This document shows positions 16,981-25,478 of a stretch of 64,000 nucleotides of DNA, piece by piece; within the stretch, counting starts at the first letter, position 1; each line of letters opens with the position of its first letter. Source of the stretch: Kolteria novifilia. GTDB taxonomy: Bacteria; Planctomycetota; Planctomycetia; Kolteriales; Kolteriaceae. The notes under the pieces were generated by a model. The model had not been told where the DNA came from. It did not search any database and saw nothing but the letters and a program-made list of their open reading frames with translations. A program made the position numbers and the translations under genes. The stretch is from positions 2,976,001 to 3,040,000 of the forward strand of contig CP036279.1 in the NCBI GenBank assembly GCA_007748055.1. Reading direction: 5' to 3'.

Positions 16981-18767
16981 GCGTCGCTGAACCTGCCTCG
17001 ACTCCGCGGACCAAGAGAAGCAAATCCGACGGCCCTCGCTACGCGTCGCGGTGGATCATTTCAATCCTCGCGCTGTGCCTGATCGGTGCGGTCGTCTGGA
17101 CGTCGCCGACCTTCCTGCGGCCGATGCTGGAGACGGGCGATGGGCTCGCCGGCTCGATCCAGACCGCTCCCGTGCGCCGCGGGACCCTTCGGATCAACGT
17201 GACCGAGGACGGCAACGTCGAAAGCGCCAGCAACATCGAGCTTAAGTGCATGGTCCAGGGCGGGACGACCATCCTCAGCATCATTGAGGACGGAACCCGC
17301 GTGACCGAGGGGACCGAACTGGTTCGCTTCGAGGCCTCCAACATCGAACAGGCGATCACCGAACAGACGATCGCGTATGAACGGGCCCGATCCTCCTATA
17401 TCCAAGCGCTCGAAACTTACGAGTCGGCGACGATCGCGGTCAAGGAGTACTTCGAGGGGACCTACGTGCAGGAACTCCAGGTCGCGGAGGGGAATCTCAT
17501 CCTCGCCGAGGAGAACCTTAAGAGTTCCCAGAACATGCTCGACTACGCCGAGAAGATGTTCCGCAAGGGCTACATTACCCAATTGCAGCTCGAGGCCAAT
17601 CGCTTCTCCGTGCAGCAGGCCGAACTCGATCTCGGCGCTCAGACGACCGCCCGGCGCGTCCTGGTCGAGTACACCAAACCGAAGACCGTCAAGGAACTCG
17701 AGAGCGCCCGCGACTCGGCCGAAGCTCAGATGCTCGCGGAGAAGGCCGCCGCCGATCTCGAGAAATCGAAACTCGAGCGGCTCAAGGAACAGCTTCTGTC
17801 GACGGTGATCGTCGCTCCCCGTGACGGCATGGTCGTCTACAACAACGAGCAGAGCCGCCGTCGTCGGTCGAACAACGACATCGACATCTACGAAGGCGCC
17901 ACCGTCCGCGAGTTCCAGACTATTATCCGCCTCCCCGATCTCGACCAGATGCAGGTCCGCGTTTCGGTTCACGAAACGAAGGTGAGCAAGGTCAAAGCCG
18001 GGATGCCCGCCGTCATCCAGATGCTCGACCACGAGTACGACGGCCATGTCGTCTCCGTCGCCAACCAACCGGAACCCGGTTCGTGGTTCTCCAGTTCGGT
18101 CAAGGAGTACGCGACGGTCGTTTCGATCGACGACGAGTCGCTCTCGGACCTCAAGCCCGGCATGACGGCGGAAGTCACCATCACCATCGCCGAGCACGAG
18201 GGAGTCTTGATGGTGCCGCTGCTCGCGGTCGTCGAGATCGGCGAGGACCACTACTTCGCGTACGTCAGGACCGACAAGGGCTTCGAGAAACGCCCGGTCG
18301 TCATCGGTGCCAGCAATGACACCGCGATCGAGATCAGGGACGGCTTGGTCGAAGGGGAACGGGTCATCCTCAATCCGCGGGCGGTCATTCCGGAGGTCCG
18401 CACCGAGATGACCGACGCCCAGCAACGCGAGAGTGAGAAGGAATCGGAAGATGACCGGGAAGCTGACGCCAACAAGGGCGGGGAAGCCAAGCCGCCGCGT
18501 TCGCCCGGAATGCCGAGCGAGGGAGGGCGTCCGCCGGCCTCGAAGAAGAGCGGCGGGCCCCCGCGTCAGCCGCTGATGACCTACGACGCCGACAAGGACG
18601 GTAAGGTGACCAAGGCGGAAGTCCCCGATCGGATGAAGGGCTTCTTCGATCGGCTCGACGCGAACAAGGATGGCGGCATCGACGCCCAGGAAGCCGACGC
18701 CGCCGCGAAGCGGTTCCGCGCTCAAGCCGGCGCCGGCCCCACCTCGGCCCCCGCGGAATCGGGCTAG
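16977..18767 (+). CDS. MacA/HlyD-like periplasmic adaptor with C-terminal EF-hand pair, 596 aa
   Basis: A single membrane anchor lies at about residues 27-48. The biotinyl-lipoyl halves flank a long coiled-coil hairpin (about 130-280), and the beta-barrel region follows (YEGATVREFQTIIRL, then LKPGMTAEVTITIAEHEGVL). Unusually, the C-terminus carries a Pro/Ser-rich linker and two complete EF-hand loops, DADKDGKVTKAE at 537-548 and DANKDGGIDAQE at 561-572, with all the Ca-ligand positions filled. The start overlaps the TolC stop (ATGA). With the permease gene at 18982 it forms a MacAB-TolC type set. Calcium binding is inferred from the loop consensus only. Confidence 0.9.
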   Translation: MSVAEPASTPRTKRSKSDGPRYASRWIISILALCLIGAVVWTSPTFLRPMLETGDGLAGSIQTAPVRRGTLRINVTEDGNVESASNIELKCMVQGGTTILSIIEDGTRVTEGTELVRFEASNIEQAITEQTIAYERARSSYIQALETYESATIAVKEYFEGTYVQELQVAEGNLILAEENLKSSQNMLDYAEKMFRKGYITQLQLEANRFSVQQAELDLGAQTTARRVLVEYTKPKTVKELESARDSAEAQMLAEKAAADLEKSKLERLKEQLLSTVIVAPRDGMVVYNNEQSRRRRSNNDIDIYEGATVREFQTIIRLPDLDQMQVRVSVHETKVSKVKAGMPAVIQMLDHEYDGHVVSVANQPEPGSWFSSSVKEYATVVSIDDESLSDLKPGMTAEVTITIAEHEGVLMVPLLAVVEIGEDHYFAYVRTDKGFEKRPVVIGASNDTAIEIRDGLVEGERVILNPRAVIPEVRTEMTDAQQRESEKESEDDREADANKGGEAKPPRSPGMPSEGGRPPASKKSGGPPRQPLMTYDADKDGKVTKAEVPDRMKGFFDRLDANKDGGIDAQEADAAAKRFRAQAGAGPTSAPAESG

Positions 18768-18793
18768 CTGACGGACCGACCGAGGGTCATCTG

Positions 18794-18835
18794 GGTGGCC
18801 CAGGTTGCTCGTCAACCTGGGTGGCACAGCCACAA
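18794..18835. repeat. Single REP-like hairpin in the adaptor-permease gap
   Basis: The arms CCCAGGTTG and CAACCTGGG with loop CTCGT are followed by GTGGC-ACA-GCCAC and CAAGAG. This is the two-hairpin unit of the REP arrays that flank the transposase at 20679-21191. It lies in the 215-base gap where an ATPase gene might otherwise be expected. Confidence 0.75.
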
Positions 18836-18981
18836 GAGTCCCTCCAAGGGAACGGTGCCCGGCGTTTGAGTTCGACCAAGGACGTCGACCCGGCCGTGAT
18901 GTCCAGACCACGCCCTCACCACGCGGAGGCCGACAACATGCCACGGGCAACTCGAGGGACTTTCACCGAGGATAGGCTGCG

Positions 18982-20322
18982 TTGAATCTTTCGCTGCGGG
19001 CGCTATGGCTGACGGTTCGCGTCGGGGTCAAGAGCCTCTTCCTACACAAGCTGCGCTCGGCGCTGACGGTACTCGGCATCCTCATCGGCGTTACCGCCGT
19101 CATCTGGCTCGTCGCGATGGGCGAGGGGATCAGCGAACGCGCCCAAGAGCAGATCAAGAGCCTCGGCGCCACCAGCATCATCGTCCGCAGCGTCAAGCCG
19201 ACCGACGTCAGCTCCGGCGGCGGTCCCGGCAGCCTCATGGTCCGCTACGGCATCCTCCGCGACGACTTCACCCGCTTGACGACCGGGATTCCCGCCATCG
19301 TCGAGGCAGTGCCGATGCGCGAGATCACCAAGGCGGTCCGGCATGGGCAACGGCTACAGGACTGCCGACTGGTCGGGGCCAAGCCCGCTTTTCAGAGCAT
19401 CAACCAGCTTCGCGTCGGCCGTGGCCGATTCCTCACCGAGCAGGACGTCCGCTCCCGGTCCAATGTCGCGGTGATCGCCGCGGGGGTCGCCGAGCAACTC
19501 TTCCCCTTCGAGAACCCGATCGGTGAGAGCATTCAGGTCGGCGACGATTTTTACACCATCGTCGGGCAAACCGAGTCGAGAACCCCGTCGGCGGGAATCG
19601 GCGGCAGCCTCTCGGCGCAAAACTTCAACGCCGATGTCTACATCCCGCTCTCGACGCTGCGGGTTCGCATCGGCGACCAGGTTCTCACCGCACGTTCGGG
19701 CAGCTTCGAGGGCGAGATCGTCGAACTGAGTCAGATCACCCTCAAGGTCGGCAGTCTCGACGAGGTCGACGGCACCGCCGAGATGGTCGAAGAACTCCTG
19801 CGCCGCTACCACGATACCCCCGACTACGCCGTCGTCGTCCCGAAGGAACTCCTGCGGCAGGCCGAGATCATGCGGATGCTCCTCTCGCTCTTGTCGGTGG
19901 TCATCGCCGGGATTTCGCTCTTGGTCGGCGGCATCGGCATCATGAACATCATGCTCGCGACAGTGACCGAGCGGACCCGCGAGATCGGCATTCGCCGCGC
20001 GTTGGGCGCCAAACGCAGTCACATCATGTGGCAATTCCTGACCGAGACGCTGGTGCTCACCGCGACCGGCGGGTTGCTTGGCGTCTTGCTCGGGCTCTCG
20101 TGCGGGACGGGTGTTTGGCTGCTTCAGAACTTCATGCAGGCCTTCTATCCCGACGTTTATCAGGTCCTTCCCGACGCAGTCCGCGATCTCGTGCCGCGGG
20201 TGGCGCCCTGGTCGGTGTTCGTTTCGCTCGGCATCGCGATGATGGTCGGTCTTTTCTTCGGGCTCTATCCCGCCCGCCGCGCCGCCCTCATGGACCCCAT
20301 CGAAGCCCTTCGTCACGAATAG
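18982..20322 (+). CDS. MacB-like ABC transporter permease (FtsX family), 446 aa
   Basis: One N-terminal membrane helix (about residues 24-46) follows the start LWLTVRVGVKSLFLHKLRSA. A large periplasmic MacB-type core domain spans about 50-270. Three C-terminal helices follow, with the FtsX motif GGIGIMNIMLATVTERTREIGIRRALGA at about 310-338 (positions only approximate), ending in ALMDPIEALRHE. Translation begins at TTG 18982 with GAGG upstream. Unlike E. coli MacB it has no fused nucleotide-binding domain, and no separate ATPase gene is adjacent, so it must recruit an ATPase encoded elsewhere. It completes the set TolC, adaptor and permease. Confidence 0.9.
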   Translation: MNLSLRALWLTVRVGVKSLFLHKLRSALTVLGILIGVTAVIWLVAMGEGISERAQEQIKSLGATSIIVRSVKPTDVSSGGGPGSLMVRYGILRDDFTRLTTGIPAIVEAVPMREITKAVRHGQRLQDCRLVGAKPAFQSINQLRVGRGRFLTEQDVRSRSNVAVIAAGVAEQLFPFENPIGESIQVGDDFYTIVGQTESRTPSAGIGGSLSAQNFNADVYIPLSTLRVRIGDQVLTARSGSFEGEIVELSQITLKVGSLDEVDGTAEMVEELLRRYHDTPDYAVVVPKELLRQAEIMRMLLSLLSVVIAGISLLVGGIGIMNIMLATVTERTREIGIRRALGAKRSHIMWQFLTETLVLTATGGLLGVLLGLSCGTGVWLLQNFMQAFYPDVYQVLPDAVRDLVPRVAPWSVFVSLGIAMMVGLFFGLYPARRAALMDPIEALRHE

Positions 20323-20464
20323 CATTGCTGGCGATTCGATGCATCTCCCTGCTTCGGGTGCCTTCGGGTGAGCGGGTAAGGGAGAGGCGGCCCTCTCCCT
20401 CCCCGTTGTCGCGATGGGGTTGCTTCCCCATATTTACCGTCATGCGGTTTTTCCGCACCGCGCA

Positions 20465-20673
20465 GGGTGGCCCAGATTGCTTGCCAATCTGGGTGGCGCC
20501 GCAGGGTGGCCCAGATTGCTTGCCAATCTGGGTGGCGCCGCCACAAGAGGCCCTGCTGTCTGCAGGGGTGGCCCAGATTGCTTGCCAATCTGGGTGGCGC
20601 CGCCACAAGAGTCCCTGCTGTCTGCAGGGGTGGCCCAGATTGCTTGCCAATCTGGGTGGCGCCGCCACAAGAG
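20465..20673. repeat. REP-like hairpin array, left of the transposase (4 copies)
   Basis: Four units begin GGGTGGCCCAGATTG at 20465, 20504, 20567 and 20629 (last two approximate). Each forms a 9-bp hairpin (CCCAGATTG, loop CTTGC, CAATCTGGG) followed by a second hairpin GTGGC-GCC-GCCAC and an AAGAG. Full units are about 62-63 bases; the first is cut to 39. Confidence 0.9.
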
Positions 20674-20678
20674 GCCCG

Positions 20679-21191
20679 TCATCCCGCAGACCCGATGGGC
20701 ACACCGACCGTTTGGCCCAATTCGTAGTGACGCGCCGAACTCCAAGGCCAATCCACGGTATTCGCAACGAGACCAGCTCTCACCGGGTTCTCGTGCATGT
20801 ACTTGAGCTTCCCGAGCAACTTGTCCTGGGTGTAAATTTCGAACGAATAATACCTTGCTTGCCAGATCGGTTCGTCATCTCGGATCCATGCCTCGTACTT
20901 GGAGTGGCTGCGTCGAAGGAAACGACGGATCTCGTAACTGGGACGCCGCTTCCAACCTTGCATGAAGTGACTGAGCTTGCCCACGGAAGAGAAGGAGACC
21001 ACGAGGTGGACGTGATCGGGCATTACGACAAAGCCGACACACGTCGCCGACTCTCTCTCCATCTGAGCCACAAGTGATCCAAGAACGATTCGCTTGGGCC
21101 AATCGAGATCAAGGATGCGTCTCCTACGAAAGCACGAGAACGTGATGAAGTGAGCGAACAACTCATCGTCGTGGACAACTCGGTGACCCAT
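20679..21191 (-). CDS. REP-associated tyrosine transposase (RAYT, Y1_Tnp family), 170 aa
   Basis: RAYTs are single-copy HUH nucleases related to IS200/IS605 transposases that are linked to REP hairpins. The HUH motif is MPDHVHLVV (His60, His62). The likely catalytic Tyr131 lies in KYMHENPVRAGLV, a strongly conserved RAYT signature. The start segment (FAHFITFSCFRRR) and the segment QARYYSFEIYTQDKLLGKL also match. The gene lies directly between two arrays of hairpin units, with its stop about 6 bases from the left array and its start about 24 bases from the right one. It appears intact. Confidence 0.92.
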   Translation of the reverse strand: MGHRVVHDDELFAHFITFSCFRRRRILDLDWPKRIVLGSLVAQMERESATCVGFVVMPDHVHLVVSFSSVGKLSHFMQGWKRRPSYEIRRFLRRSHSKYEAWIRDDEPIWQARYYSFEIYTQDKLLGKLKYMHENPVRAGLVANTVDWPWSSARHYELGQTVGVPIGSAG

Positions 21192-21214
21192 TCATCGCTC
21201 CGAATCACAAGGCA

Positions 21215-21521
21215 GGGGTGGCCCAGGTTGCTTGCCAACCTGGGTGGCGAAGCCACAAGAGGCCCTGCTGTCGGCAGGGGTGGCCCAGATTGCTTGCCAA
21301 CCTAGGTGGCGAAGCCACAAGAGGCCCTGCTGTCGGCAGGGGTGGCCCAGATTGCTTGCCAATCTGGGTGGCACCGCCACAAGAGGCCCTGCTGTCGGCA
21401 GGGTGGCCCAGATTGCTTGCCAATCTGGGTGGCACCGCCACAAGAGGCCCTGCTGTCGGCAGGGGTGGCCCAGATTGCTTGCCAATCTGGGTGGCGCCGC
21501 CACAAGAGGCCCTGCTGTCGG
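21215..21521. repeat. REP-like hairpin array, right of the transposase (5 copies)
   Basis: Five units of about 62 bases start near 21215, 21278, 21340, 21402 and 21464. The first has the stem CCCAGGTTG/CAACCTGGG, others CCCAGATTG/CAATCTGGG: a paired base change that keeps the stem intact. The second small hairpin varies only in its loop (GAA, ACC or GCC between GTGGC and GCCAC). One unit mixes both arms and would carry a mismatch. Confidence 0.9.
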
Positions 21522-21735
21522 CTGTTGCGGTTGATCGACTCGCTCATCTTCTCGAACCGTCCAGAAGGGCTGTATCGAAACGCGATTCAATACGCCGGCT
21601 CAGGAGGAGACGACCATTCACCTATTCGAAACCAAGCCGCCCACTGCCTACCTGCACGTGTCGCCCGTATCTGCCTGTTGGCGGAGAACTGCTGCACGTG
21701 CGAAGACTCCGGTTGCTCGAGTTGCTTCGTCCGTC

Positions 21736-22253
21736 GGCAGACCAGTGAGATCGTCGGTGTTTGGTACTTCTCGATTCAAGTGTGTATCCTTCCCTCAATG
21801 ATCGAGAAGCGGCTTGCTGGATCGATCTCGTTGAAACAACGTTCTTCCTCGCCGAGAACAGCTGATCCTCAGCACGTTCTGAATGTGTCGCTGCTGTCAC
21901 GGGAGACCGGTCGATGGTCCAATCGAGGCTCTCTGGTAAAGGGGCTCTTGTGGCTTCGCCACCCAGGTTGACGAGCAACCTGGGCCACCCCGTCCAGTGG
22001 CAGACCAGTGACATCGTCGGTGTTTGGTACTTCTTGATTCAAGTGTGTATCCTTCCCTCAATGATCGAGAAGCGGCTTGTTGGATCGATCTCGTTGAAAC
22101 AACGTTCTTCCTCGCCGAGAACAGCTGATCCTCAGCACGTTCTGAATGTGTCGCTGCTGTCACGGGAGACCGGTCGATGGTCCAATCGGGGCTCTCTGGT
22201 AAAGGGGCTCTTGTGGCTTCGCCACCCAGGTTGACGAGCAACCTGGGCCACCC
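21736..22253. repeat. 263-bp tandem duplication ending in inverted REP hairpins
   Basis: Copy one (21736-21998) and copy two (21999-22253) differ by only a few bases and start GGCAGACCAGTGA. Each ends with a REP-type unit in reverse orientation (GTGGCTTCGCCAC, then CCCAGGTTG-loop-CAACCTGGG). Reading frames inside show no recognisable protein. The neighbouring stretches 21522-21735 and 22254-22360 also hold no gene I can support, apart from another REP half-unit near 22290. Confidence 0.85.
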
Positions 22254-22360
22254 GGACACTTGCGCTCCATGCATGTGTGGAAGCAGCAACCTGGGCCACC
22301 CGGCCGGTATTGACGACACGTTTGCCACGACGGCGGATCGCCAACAAACTCCCACTCCCC

Positions 22361-22774
22361 TCAGTCCTCTTCCTCCCATTCGTCGCGGAAGCGGCCGGGG
22401 CGGAGGACGCGGATCGACTCGAAGCCGTCGAGGTCGAGCAAGTGCTGGTCGTTGCTGATCAGGACGTCGACCGAGCCGGAAAGGGCGGCGGCGACGAACT
22501 TGTCGTCATCGGGATCGTCAGGCACCACGCGACGGGTCGGGACCGGTTCGACCAGCCGAGCCGAGTCGAGAAGCTCCGACAGCCGCGCGAGCTGCTCGGG
22601 ACGCTTGAGCGCCGCGTGCCCGATCCGTTCGTACTCGCGCTGGACCGCGAGGGTCATCACCGCTTGAAAACGACCCTCGAGGCAACCGTCGACAATCCAG
22701 CGGCTCGCCGACGAGGAAGCGTACGCCGAAGCGATCAAGATGTTGGTGTCGAGCAAGAGGCGTGGTGGGGCCAC
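22361..22774 (-). CDS. PIN-domain protein, putative toxin (TIGR00305-like), 137 aa
   Basis: PIN domains are magnesium-dependent RNases and are common toxins. The first acidic residue is in RLLLDTNILIAS and the later acidic cluster is DPDDDKFVAAAL followed by DVLISNDQHLL; the Glu of QREYERIG is also in place. I chose the GTG at 22774, which has GAGG nine bases upstream and gives the usual family length; an ATG at 22870 would add 32 residues without family features. No antitoxin-like small gene is seen next to it. It may be a solitary toxin or a housekeeping nuclease. Confidence 0.8.
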   Translation of the reverse strand: MAPPRLLLDTNILIASAYASSSASRWIVDGCLEGRFQAVMTLAVQREYERIGHAALKRPEQLARLSELLDSARLVEPVPTRRVVPDDPDDDKFVAAALSGSVDVLISNDQHLLDLDGFESIRVLRPGRFRDEWEEED

Positions 22775-23018
22775 CGGTCGAGTCCTCGGAAAGACGGCTC
22801 GCGGATTCGGAATACAACGCGTATCCAATAGCGGGCAGCCGTCATGGCCAGGTTCGTCAGCTTCCGCCAAGTGTCAGCCTCTCGGCCACTTACGGCGAGA
22901 AGCGACGTCGAATCATCCCTCGGCGCGTTGACAATGGCTCTAGCATAAATTGTTGGGATGCCCTAAGTTAGGCGTTTCGTGGATTCTTGAAGTGATCAGC
23001 CAACGTCGGCGGAAGAGG

Positions 23019-23939
23019 ATGACCGAGCCGAACTACGTCAGCACCACACGCGTTTCCAAGGCGCTGGGAGTCAGCGTCAGTACGGTGAAACGCTGGGTCG
23101 ATGATGGGATTTTGCCCGCCCACAAGACCGCGGGGGGGCACCGCAAGGTCTTGGTCGCCGATGTCTTGCGACTCGTGCGCGACGGCGAATTTCCTCATCT
23201 CGACCTTGGCTGTCTCGAGGTGCGGCCCGCTCGGTCCGACGCGTCGGACCTTGCCGATCGGCTCTACAACGCCCTACTGAAGGGGAATATCGAGCAAGTC
23301 AACGCGGTCATTCAGGGCTCCTATCAGCAAGGGATGCCGATCGCGAAGCTTGGCGACGAGATCGTCGCCCCGTCGATGCACCGGGTGGGAAGCGACTGGG
23401 AACGCGGCGCTCTGGATGTCTACGAGGAGCATCGTGCGACCCAACTGTGTGCGTCGAGTCTCTTCTCCCTCCGAAGCTCGCTCGAGGCGCACGCGGCCAA
23501 GGATCGACCGACGGCCCTTGGCGGGGCGATCGAGGGAGATCAATCGCTGCTGCCGAGCCTCCTGTGCGAGATGGTTCTGCTCGACGAAGGATGGAAAGCG
23601 ATCAATCTCGGCCCGGAGACGCCGATCGAATCCTTCCTGCAGGCGACCTGCGAGCTAAAGCCGACACTCGTCTGGATGTCGGTCAGCTACCAAGTCATGC
23701 CGCGCGACTTTGAGGAACGCTACGCCGAGTTCTACGCCGAGGCGGAAAAGCAGGGCGTCGCGGTCGTGATCGGCGGACAACGCGCCGATGAGCAGTTGCT
23801 TCGTCGGTTGCCCCACACCTCTTCCGGATTGACGCTCACCCAACTGGTCAGTTTCGCCCGTTGGATCAATCCGCGCAAACGACGTCCCCGTCGGGGACGT
23901 CCTCCTCTGGACAGCAGTGGCTCCGCTTCCGAGCGTTAG
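23019..23939 (+). CDS. CarH/LitR-like MerR-type regulator with B12-binding domain, 306 aa
   Basis: An N-terminal MerR/excisionase helix-turn-helix (residues 6-55: YVSTTRVSKALGVSVSTVKR, then HKTAGGHRKVL) is followed by a four-helix cap (about 77-160) and a Rossmann B12-binding domain (about 165-285). The cap has the W-x9-EH motif of B12 photoreceptors: Trp127, Glu137 and His138. The D-x-H-x-x-G signature that supplies the lower cobalt ligand is changed to D174-Q-S-L-L-P, with Ser at the His position. CarH and LitR repress light-induced genes until light breaks the coenzyme-B12 bond. Here B12 use is uncertain. The start at 23019 follows GGAAGAGG. Confidence 0.88.
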   Translation: MTEPNYVSTTRVSKALGVSVSTVKRWVDDGILPAHKTAGGHRKVLVADVLRLVRDGEFPHLDLGCLEVRPARSDASDLADRLYNALLKGNIEQVNAVIQGSYQQGMPIAKLGDEIVAPSMHRVGSDWERGALDVYEEHRATQLCASSLFSLRSSLEAHAAKDRPTALGGAIEGDQSLLPSLLCEMVLLDEGWKAINLGPETPIESFLQATCELKPTLVWMSVSYQVMPRDFEERYAEFYAEAEKQGVAVVIGGQRADEQLLRRLPHTSSGLTLTQLVSFARWINPRKRRPRRGRPPLDSSGSASER

Positions 23940-24440
23940 AGTCTCCTTCCACCATTGATTCCGGGCTAGGCACCAACGTCTGCCGGATTCGAGAGTCTGC
24001 CGGGGAGCATGCCCATACATGCGTGATCCTCTGGGCATGGCACCGAAGAGCCGGTACCCAAGAGCCGGCACTCGGGGCAAGCCGCACTCATTGTGTCAGC
24101 TCGTGAGGAACATCCGCGTTCTTCCTTGAGATCCCGTCTGCGCCTTGCGAGCCGCTACGTCTGGCCCGCTCTTCATGGCGCCAAGACACATCGCTTCCTT
24201 TCCGCCAAGATCTTGATCCGAAAAAAATGAACGATTTGACCGAAAATGTCGTTTCGTCCCACCGTGGGGTTTCGTGGCAAAACCAGCAGGAATCTTGAGA
24301 AATGACAGGAAAATACTTTGGAGAAAGGCAAAGGAAGACGTCACGACCGGCAGGTATCGCTTGACCGACCGAAATCCTGGAGTATCAATAAAGTGAACGT
24401 TTTGATCGTTAACCGTGATCGTCCACGAAAGGGCCACCCC
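23940..24440. other. Intergenic region before the sigma factor
   Basis: These 501 bases hold no supportable gene. A stretch at 24005-24075 has short direct repeats (AGAGCCGG twice) like those near 11020. From 24215 to 24400 the base composition becomes notably more AT-rich than the rest of the window, typical of a promoter region for the sigma-factor gene. Confidence 0.45.
24361..24388 (+). promoter_or_regulatory. Possible sigma-70 promoter of the sigma-factor gene
   Basis: TTGACC at 24361-24366 is spaced 16 bases from TATCAA at 24383-24388, about 50 bases ahead of the start codon at 24441. The match is moderate (5 of 6 and 4 of 6 to consensus), and no experimental start is known. Confidence 0.3.
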
Positions 24441-25460
24441 ATGACCACCGCGTGTCGTTCAACGCCGAGCAGCCGCAAGAAGACCAACCGGGTGGGCACC
24501 GTGGTGAATCAAAGCAACGCCCGCGCGTCGAAACCGCGGCCCTCCGTCGCCTTGCTCGAACGAGCTCGCCAGATGACGGAGACGGAAATCGAGTTCGTCG
24601 ACAACCAAGACTTCCGCAAGCGCGGCGCCGAGGCCGAGATTCTCGGGGCCTATCCCGTCGCCACCAAGCCGCCACGGCGCCGCAAGCCATGGACGCCGCC
24701 GACCGACACGGGGCTGGGCAGCTATCTGGTCAGACTCAGTGACGAGGATCTGCTCACGAAGGAGCAGGAGGTTTACCTCTTCCGCAAGCTCAACTACCTC
24801 AAGTACAGGGCCGAGTGCCTCAGACGAAAGATCAATGTCGATCGGCCGAAGGAGTCCGCGCTCGACGCGATCGACGAGTTGCTCGCCGAGTCGAGGGAGG
24901 TGAGGGGGAAGCTGATCAACGCGAACCTCCGCCTGGTCGTCTCGGTCGCCAAGAAGTTCATCGACCCGACCAACACGCTGGAGGAGCTCATTAGTGAGGG
25001 GAACATCGCGCTGATGCGGGCGGTTGAGAAGTTCGACTACAGCCTCGGTTTCAAGTTCAGCACCTACGCAACCCGGGCGATTCGTAACGGCGTGAATCTT
25101 TCCTCGATCCAGCAGACGCAGCGCAATCGCCGGTACGTCACCGGAGGCGATCAGATCTTCGAGGTCACGCAAGCCGCGGACGATTGGGACTCGGACGACG
25201 ACCAACGATTGCGCGACGCCCATGGCACGATCGTTCGACTGCTCGACTGCCTGGATCCGTCGATCCGCGAGGTGATCGTCGCACGCTTTGGACTGGAGGC
25301 TCCCGGACAAGCCCAAACGCTCGAGGAGATCGGCAACCGGCTCGGTGTCAGCCGGGAGCGAGTTCGCCAGATTCAAGTGCGAGCCCTCCGAAAGCTTCGT
25401 AAGATGGCCGAGGAAGAGCAAGTCGAGGGAAGCGAGGGGCCTCCCGCACAAGACTCATGA
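24441..25460 (+). CDS. RNA polymerase sigma-70 family factor (RpoD-like, lacking region 3), 339 aa
   Basis: Region 1.2 (LGSYLVRLSDEDLLTKEQEV, 92-111) is followed by region 2 with the core-binding segment ANLRLVVSVAKKF (161-173) and the -10-reading helix KFSTYATRAIRNGVN (205-219). A short acidic linker (245-260) replaces region 3. Region 4 ends in EEIGNRLGVSRERVRQIQVR (295-314), the -35-reading helix. The N-terminal 85 residues are basic and not conserved. The start at 24441 follows GAAAGGG. Group 2/3 sigma factors of this shape are common in planctomycetes. It is 19 bases upstream of the SRPBCC-epimerase gene and downstream of the CarH-like regulator. Confidence 0.93.
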   Translation: MTTACRSTPSSRKKTNRVGTVVNQSNARASKPRPSVALLERARQMTETEIEFVDNQDFRKRGAEAEILGAYPVATKPPRRRKPWTPPTDTGLGSYLVRLSDEDLLTKEQEVYLFRKLNYLKYRAECLRRKINVDRPKESALDAIDELLAESREVRGKLINANLRLVVSVAKKFIDPTNTLEELISEGNIALMRAVEKFDYSLGFKFSTYATRAIRNGVNLSSIQQTQRNRRYVTGGDQIFEVTQAADDWDSDDDQRLRDAHGTIVRLLDCLDPSIREVIVARFGLEAPGQAQTLEEIGNRLGVSRERVRQIQVRALRKLRKMAEEEQVEGSEGPPAQDS

Positions 25461-25478
25461 AGGTGATCGACCGACGGC

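Noticed and set aside
22940-23018. Cobalamin riboswitch ahead of the B12-domain regulator
   Set aside because: The short upstream region lacks room for a B12-box and I see no conserved riboswitch core.
24096-24437. 113-codon minus-strand frame before the sigma-factor gene
   Set aside because: It covers the AT-rich promoter region, has no ribosome site or family features and would overlap the likely promoter of the sigma factor.
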